Shown piece after piece: positions 5,917 through 9,874 of a stretch of 9,874 nt of DNA. The DNA is taken from contig CAYPQM010000206.1 of NCBI GenBank assembly GCA_964412845.1, positions 1-9,874 on the forward strand, given 5' to 3'. The notes beneath the pieces were generated by a model that saw nothing but the letters and a program-made list of their open reading frames with translations, made no database searches and was not told the origin of the DNA. The stretch is from JAWWPY01 sp964412845. GTDB lineage: Bacteria > Actinomycetota > Actinomycetes > Streptosporangiales > Streptosporangiaceae. How positions within the stretch are numbered: position 1 is the first letter of the stretch; every line of letters begins with the position of its first letter. The position numbers were made by a program, and so were the translations under genes.

Positions 5917-6618
5917 ATGCAGCCGTCGAGGCAGGACGCAGCCGACCAGGCCACTGGCCAGGGTGACCCCGAGATGACGCGGGAGAGAGCAGCGCAGCCT
6001 GCGGCACCCGGCCAGGCCGCAGGCCCGCTGCCGACCACGGCACCGGGACCGGACGCGAGCCCGGCGATCCGCGCGTCGGACCGGGAGCGGGACGCCGCCA
6101 CCCAGCAGTTGCAGGCCGCCTTCGCCGAAGGGCGGCTCGACGACACGGAATTCGATGGGCGGATGCGGACCGCGCTCACCGCACGGACCCGCGGTGACCT
6201 GGCCGCGCTGCTCACCGATCTTCCCGGTGCGCTGCCCGGCGCTCGGTCCCGGCCGGTGGCGGTCCCGCATGGCCGCCCGCCGGGCCGGTTCGCGATCACA
6301 TTCAAGAGCTCTATCCGCCGGTCCGGACGGTGGCGGGTGCCTGAGCACTACACGGCCGTGATCTACAAGGGCACCGGCTGGCTGGACCTGCGCGCCGCCG
6401 AGTTGACCGCGCCGGAGACCACGATCGTGGCCGTCGCCTACAAGTCGCGGGTGGACATCCTGGTACCGCCGGGAGTCCGGGTCGAGATGGGCGGCTTCGG
6501 CGGTAGCACCGGCGGCGCGGACGACGCGATACTGCCCCCGGACGCCCCCGTGGTGCATGTGCGCGGCTACGCCTACAAGGGCACCATCGAGGCGCGGAGC
6601 ACGCCACCGGAGCAGTGA
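5917..6618 (+). CDS. DUF1707 SHOCT-like protein with LiaF-like C-terminal domain
   Basis: A 233-residue protein with two known modules. Residues 51-103 (IRASDRERDAATQQLQAAFAEG and onward to LLTDLP) are a DUF1707/SHOCT-like helical domain common in Actinobacteria. Residues 125-227 resemble the beta-rich C-terminal domain of LiaF-type cell-envelope stress proteins, with turns of the form VIYKGTGWLDLRAAEL (148-163), AYKSRVDILVPPGVRVEMGG (174-193) and GYAYKGTIEAR (217-227). An Ala/Pro-rich, probably flexible stretch covers the first 50 residues. Unlike many relatives it has no transmembrane segment, so it is likely soluble or membrane-associated through a partner. The start follows AAGGAGG (5904-5910) by six bases and is secure. 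It has its own promoter with an operator-like palindrome and ends 44 bases from the convergent peptidase gene. A role in sensing envelope state is inferred from the LiaF-like fold only. Confidence 0.87.
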   Translation: MQPSRQDAADQATGQGDPEMTRERAAQPAAPGQAAGPLPTTAPGPDASPAIRASDRERDAATQQLQAAFAEGRLDDTEFDGRMRTALTARTRGDLAALLTDLPGALPGARSRPVAVPHGRPPGRFAITFKSSIRRSGRWRVPEHYTAVIYKGTGWLDLRAAELTAPETTIVAVAYKSRVDILVPPGVRVEMGGFGGSTGGADDAILPPDAPVVHVRGYAYKGTIEARSTPPEQ

Positions 6619-6644
6619 GATTCCGTGATCACCGCGGATGCGCA

Positions 6645-6660
6645 GCCGCCCGGGCGCGGC
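6645..6660. terminator. GC-rich hairpin between convergent genes
   Basis: GCCGC (6645-6649) and GCGGC (6656-6660) form a 5-base stem with a 6-base loop in the 44-base gap between the ends of the DUF1707 and peptidase genes. There is no T-run on either side, so it may be a weak bidirectional terminator of the U-less type or simply GC-rich sequence. The palindrome GTGATCAC (6625-6632) lies nearby. Confidence 0.3.
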
Positions 6661-6662
6661 GC

Positions 6663-8801
6663 TCAGCCAGCTGCGGCGGTGGCCACGATCCAGGCCAGCA
6701 CCATGGCCTCCTCCTGCCAGGCGTCATAGCGGCCGCTGCGGCCACCGTGCCCGGCGACCATCTCGGTCTTCAGCAGGAAAGGCCCGCCCGCCGCCTCCGC
6801 CTGCAGCCGGGCTATCCACTTGGCCGGCTCGCTGTACAGCACCCGGGTGTCGTTCAGGCTGGTCACCGCCAGGATGGGCGGGTAGGCCGCGTCGGTGGCG
6901 ATGTTCTCATACGGCGAGTACGACTTCATGTACCGGTAGACCTCAGGGTCGTGCAGCGGGTCGCCCCACTCTTCCCACTCGGTCACCGTCAGCGGCAGGG
7001 ACGGATCCAGGATGCTGGTCAGCGCGTCCACGAACGGAACCTGGGCGACTACGGCGCCGAAGGCGTCCGGGGCGATGTTCACCGCCGCGCCGACCAGCAG
7101 GCCGCCGGCCGAGCCGCCCCGCGCGACCAGCCGCCGTGGCGACGTCCAGCCCTCGTCGACCAGGTGCCGCGCGCTCGCGACGAAGTCGGTGAACGTGTTG
7201 ACCTTGCGCAGCATCTTGCCGTCGTCATACCACCGGCGGCCCATCTCACCGCCCCCGCGGACGTGCGCGATCGCGTACCCGAACCCCCGGTCCAGCAGGG
7301 ATAGCCGGGGGATCGAGAAGCCAGGGTCGGCCGAGATCTCGTAGCTGCCGTACCCGTAGAGGAGGAACGGCGCGCTGCCATCGCGCGGCGTGCCCCGACG
7401 GCAGACCAGCGAGATCGGGATGCGGGTGCCGTCCGGCGCGGTCGCCCAGAGCCGGTGCTGCTCGTAGCCGTCGGGGTCATACTCGGCTCCGCCCGGCAAC
7501 GGGAGCACCGGGCGGCGGCGCAGCAGGGTCAACTCGCCGGTCCTGGTGTCGCAGTCATACACCGAGTCGGGCGTCACCATCGAGGCATAGCCGAGCCGGT
7601 AGGCCTGCGCGTCGTACTCGGGGTTCGCGCCCGGGCTGACCCGGTAGACCGGCTCGGGAAAGGCGATCTCGTGCCGGCTGCCGTCGGCGCGCAGCACCCG
7701 CAGGCCGGTCAGCCCGTCTTTGCGCAGGTGCACGACCAGGTGGTCAGCGAACGCGTCCACGCCGAGCAGCCGGGTATCGGCGCGGTGCCGCAGCACCGGC
7801 GTCCAGGCCGATGGATCCGACAGCGGCGCCTGCGCCAGCTCGAAGTTCTCCGCGTGATCGTTGTGCAGGATCAGCAGCCGGTCAGTGCCGTTGGCCATGA
7901 CCTGATGCTCGACCTCATACTCGATTCCCTGCCGCCGCGGCGACACGACGGTGAACTGGCCGGCCGGGTTACCGGCCTCCAGCAGCCACGCCTCGCTGGT
8001 CAGCTTGCTCGATGCCGAGATCACCAGGAATCGCTCGCTGCGCGACAGCCCGACGCCGACCCAGAACCGTTCGTCCGGCTCCTCGAAGACGACCACGTCA
8101 TCGCGGGCCGGGGTGCCGATGAAGTGCCGCCACACCCGGTACGGCCGCCACGACTCATCGACGGTCACGTAGAACAGCGCCGAGCCGTCGGCTGACCACG
8201 CACTGTCGTAGAACGTGTCGGGGATCTCATCCGGCGCGAACTCCCCGGACACCAGGTCCTTGACCCGCATTGTGAACCGCTCGCTGCCGGCGAAGTCGGT
8301 GGAGTAGGCGAGCAGCCGGCCATCGGGGCTCACCTCGAAGGAGCCCAGGGAGAAGAACTGCCCGTCGCCGGCCAGCTCGTTCTCGTCGAGCAGGACCTCT
8401 TCACCATCCAGCGGCCCGCCGTCCTCGGTCCGCGGCGGCCCCGCGTCCGCCGGCCGGACAGCCCGGCGGCAGTGCAGCGGATACTGCTTCCCCTCGACCG
8501 TCCTGGAGTAGTACCACCAGCCGCCCTTGCGGGTGGGCACGGACAGGTCGGTCTCCTGCGTCCTGGCCTTGATCTCGTCAAAGATCGCGCCGCGGAGCGC
8601 TTCGGTGCCCGCCGTCAGCGCCTGGGTGTAGGCATTCTCGGCCTCCAGGAAGGCGATGGTCCGCGGGTTCCCCTTATCGGCCAGCCACGCGTACTCGTCG
8701 ATCACGGCATCACCGTGATGGGTTCGCCCGGCCGGGATCCGCTGGGCGGCGGGAGGCGTCGCGACGGCCGGCTCAGAAGCGCCGCGCTGGTTGGTGGTCA
8801 T
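6663..8801 (-). CDS. ptrB: Oligopeptidase B-type S9 family serine peptidase
   Basis: A 712-residue cytosolic prolyl-oligopeptidase-family enzyme, S9A, that cleaves short peptides. An N-terminal part (about 20-80, with HHGDAVIDEYAWL) and a seven-bladed propeller (about 80-440) precede the alpha/beta-hydrolase domain (about 445-712). The catalytic triad is visible: S564 in GGSAGG, D651 in SLNDTRVLYSEP and H685 in GHGGRSGRYDAW. E608 and E610 in TEWEEWGDP match the paired Glu residues that give oligopeptidase B its preference for Arg/Lys at P1, so this subfamily is favoured over a true prolyl oligopeptidase. The length is typical. There is no signal peptide. The ATG at 8801 has no good ribosome binding site but has TAGACT eight bases upstream, pointing to a leaderless mRNA. 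It converges with the DUF1707 gene and diverges from the DUF2090 gene. The physiological substrate is unknown; peptide turnover is likely. Confidence 0.93.
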   Translation of the reverse strand: MTTNQRGASEPAVATPPAAQRIPAGRTHHGDAVIDEYAWLADKGNPRTIAFLEAENAYTQALTAGTEALRGAIFDEIKARTQETDLSVPTRKGGWWYYSRTVEGKQYPLHCRRAVRPADAGPPRTEDGGPLDGEEVLLDENELAGDGQFFSLGSFEVSPDGRLLAYSTDFAGSERFTMRVKDLVSGEFAPDEIPDTFYDSAWSADGSALFYVTVDESWRPYRVWRHFIGTPARDDVVVFEEPDERFWVGVGLSRSERFLVISASSKLTSEAWLLEAGNPAGQFTVVSPRRQGIEYEVEHQVMANGTDRLLILHNDHAENFELAQAPLSDPSAWTPVLRHRADTRLLGVDAFADHLVVHLRKDGLTGLRVLRADGSRHEIAFPEPVYRVSPGANPEYDAQAYRLGYASMVTPDSVYDCDTRTGELTLLRRRPVLPLPGGAEYDPDGYEQHRLWATAPDGTRIPISLVCRRGTPRDGSAPFLLYGYGSYEISADPGFSIPRLSLLDRGFGYAIAHVRGGGEMGRRWYDDGKMLRKVNTFTDFVASARHLVDEGWTSPRRLVARGGSAGGLLVGAAVNIAPDAFGAVVAQVPFVDALTSILDPSLPLTVTEWEEWGDPLHDPEVYRYMKSYSPYENIATDAAYPPILAVTSLNDTRVLYSEPAKWIARLQAEAAGGPFLLKTEMVAGHGGRSGRYDAWQEEAMVLAWIVATAAAG

Positions 8802-8809
8802 AGCCCTGG

Positions 8810-8815
8810 AGTCTA
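8810..8815 (-). promoter_or_regulatory. Candidate -10 for a leaderless peptidase mRNA
   Basis: Read on the minus strand, TAGACT matches TANNNT and ends eight bases before the ATG at 8801. The position where a -35 would fall (8833-8838) has no good match. With no Shine-Dalgarno sequence, transcription starting at or near the ATG is likely. Confidence 0.5.
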
Positions 8816-8850
8816 TTGAGGAGCATGTGGCCAGCCGCCGCGCCGCGGGC

Positions 8851-8868
8851 TGACGTCACATGAGTCAT
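8851..8868. promoter_or_regulatory. Tandem palindromic operator candidate in the divergent spacer
   Basis: TGACGTCA (8851-8858) and ATGAGTCAT (8860-8868) are two perfect dyads built from TGA and TCA half-sites, with the TGA triplets exactly 10 bases apart, so both would face the same side of the helix. They lie where the -35 region of the DUF2090 promoter should be (its -10 is at 8880-8885) and 50-67 bases from the peptidase start, so one regulator could act on both genes. The binding protein is not identifiable from the window. Confidence 0.45.
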
Positions 8869-8879
8869 CCGGGAGCGGG

Positions 8880-8885
8880 CAGAAT
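8880..8885 (+). promoter_or_regulatory. Candidate -10 for the DUF2090 gene
   Basis: CAGAAT is one base off TANNNT and ends seven bases before the ATG at 8893, suggesting a leaderless or nearly leaderless transcript. The GGGGG between the hexamer and the ATG is too close to serve as a normal ribosome binding site. Confidence 0.4.
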
Positions 8886-8892
8886 CGGGGGT

Positions 8893-9852
8893 ATGCCTGA
8901 CCACAGCTATCGCCCGTCGGCCGAGGAGCCCTTGCTGATCCTGGCCATGGATCACCGGGAGTCGTTCGGCCGGTCCCTGTTCGGTGTCACTGGCGACCGT
9001 CCGGATGAGAATCAGCGGGCCGCGATGGAGTCGGCCAAGCGGCTGATCTATGCCGGGCTCGCTCAGGCCCGCGCGCAGCTGCCTGCCGGGCGGGCCGGGG
9101 TCCTGGTCGACGAGCGGTACGGGCGGCCAGTCGTCGAGGCCGCGCAGTCCGACGGCGTGCTGCTGGCCGTGCCGGTGGAGCACAGCGGCCGGGACTGGTT
9201 CGAGCTTGAGTGGGGCCCGGCCTGGCTGGCCCATCTGGTATCGGTCCGGCCGGACTTCGCGAAGGTGCTGGTCCGCGACAATCCCGCGTTTCCCAGCGAG
9301 CGGCGCCAGCCGCAATTGCGCACCCTGCGTGAGGTCAGCGAGGCGCTGGACGGCCTGGCCGTGCCGTTGCTGTATGAACTGCTGGTTCCGGCGACCGACG
9401 AGCAGCGGGCCGCGGCCGGGGGGACGGCGGACGCCTACGATCGTGACGTGCGTCCGGGCCTGGTCACGCAGGTGATCGCCGACAACCAGAACGCGGGGGT
9501 CGAGCCGGCGATCTGGAAGGTCGAAGGGCTGGAGACAGCCGAGGCGGCCCGGGCCGTGGTGGCCCAGATCCGCGCGGGCGGGCGGGACGATGCCTGCGCG
9601 ATCGTGCTCGGCCGCGACGCTCCGGCGAGCCGGCTGGAACACTGGCTGGCGGTGGCCGCGCCGGTCGACGGCTTCGTCGGATTCGCGATCGGCCGGAGCA
9701 TCTGGGAGGACCCGATCGCCGAGCACAACCACGGCACCGCCGGCGAAGAGGAGACCATCGCCCAGATCGCCGGCCGGTACCTGGACTTCGCCCGCCAGTA
9801 CTGCGCGGCCAGTGGCGCGACCGCCGCCCGGGACCGCAGCCTGCCCCGCTGA
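8893..9852 (+). CDS. DUF2090 aldolase-like protein (IolC C-terminal-domain family)
   Basis: A 319-residue protein of the DUF2090 family, a class I aldolase-like TIM barrel that in many bacteria is fused to the IolC kinase and linked to 2-deoxy-5-keto-gluconate-6-phosphate cleavage in inositol breakdown. Here it stands alone. Barrel strands and motifs in order: LILAMDHRESF (15-25), GVLVDERYG (69-77), AKVLVRDNP (123-131), LLYELLVP (159-166), AIWKVEGLE (206-214) and GFAIGRSIWEDP (263-274). K209 in WKVEG sits where the Schiff-base lysine of LacD-type aldolases is found; this assignment is by analogy. The start is taken at 8893, not the in-frame ATG at 8860, because the shorter form begins just before the first barrel strand and has a -10-like hexamer seven bases upstream, while the longer form would read through the operator candidate. 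No iol genes are visible, so the substrate, a phosphorylated sugar or sugar acid, is open. Confidence 0.85.
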   Translation: MPDHSYRPSAEEPLLILAMDHRESFGRSLFGVTGDRPDENQRAAMESAKRLIYAGLAQARAQLPAGRAGVLVDERYGRPVVEAAQSDGVLLAVPVEHSGRDWFELEWGPAWLAHLVSVRPDFAKVLVRDNPAFPSERRQPQLRTLREVSEALDGLAVPLLYELLVPATDEQRAAAGGTADAYDRDVRPGLVTQVIADNQNAGVEPAIWKVEGLETAEAARAVVAQIRAGGRDDACAIVLGRDAPASRLEHWLAVAAPVDGFVGFAIGRSIWEDPIAEHNHGTAGEEETIAQIAGRYLDFARQYCAASGATAARDRSLPR

Positions 9853-9874
9853 CCGGCCGCGCGGCACGGGTCCG

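Noticed and set aside
8860..8892. Upstream ATG start for the DUF2090 gene
   Set aside because: It would put the coding sequence over the operator-like dyads and the -10 candidate and adds 11 residues before the first barrel strand that the family does not need.
1..9874. CRISPR array, insertion sequence, prophage, tRNA/rRNA, toxin-antitoxin or defence system
   Set aside because: I found no spaced direct repeats, transposase or integrase motifs, structural RNA sequences or paired small toxin genes on either strand.

Overview
The window is ordinary chromosomal DNA from a high-GC actinobacterium. The evidence is strong G/C bias at third codon positions, GTG starts, and several families found almost only in Actinobacteria (DUF3710, DUF3093, DUF4235, DUF1707). 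The left half resembles a block I know from Mycobacterium tuberculosis, where ceoB, ceoC, a DUF3710 gene, dut and a DUF3093 gene lie close together. The genus cannot be fixed from this window.

Layout: Bases 1-145 hold no gene I can support, only a nested inverted repeat and a possible promoter. Two TrkA-type RCK regulators of potassium transport follow on the plus strand (146-832 and 832-1518, sharing one base). Converging on them is a minus-strand run, read right to left: an AI-2E/PerM-family membrane protein (4172-2886), dUTPase (2857-2330) and a DUF3710 protein (2352-1543). The last two overlap by 23 bases and look translationally coupled. Diverging from the AI-2E gene after only 29 bases are a DUF3093 membrane protein (4202-4678) and a small DUF4235 membrane protein (4720-4992). 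Next on the plus strand come a class I SAM-dependent methyltransferase (5076-5840) and a DUF1707 protein with a LiaF-like C-terminal repeat domain (5917-6618). A minus-strand oligopeptidase B-type S9 peptidase (8801-6663) converges on the latter. A DUF2090 aldolase-like protein (8893-9852) diverges from the peptidase across a 91-base spacer that carries a tandem palindrome.

How the genes fit together: The two RCK proteins probably form one ion-transport gating complex whose membrane partner is outside the window. The dut/DUF3710 pair is a housekeeping couple in which only the dUTPase reaction (dUTP to dUMP) is known. The genes from 4720 rightward look like independent transcription units rather than one pathway. 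A recurring feature is a TANNNT-like -10 hexamer 6-8 bases before the start codon with no good Shine-Dalgarno sequence, which suggests leaderless mRNAs for up to four genes.

I see no CRISPR array, transposon, prophage, toxin-antitoxin or defence module, tRNA or rRNA, and no convincing new multigene system. The findings are mostly regulatory and comparative leads.
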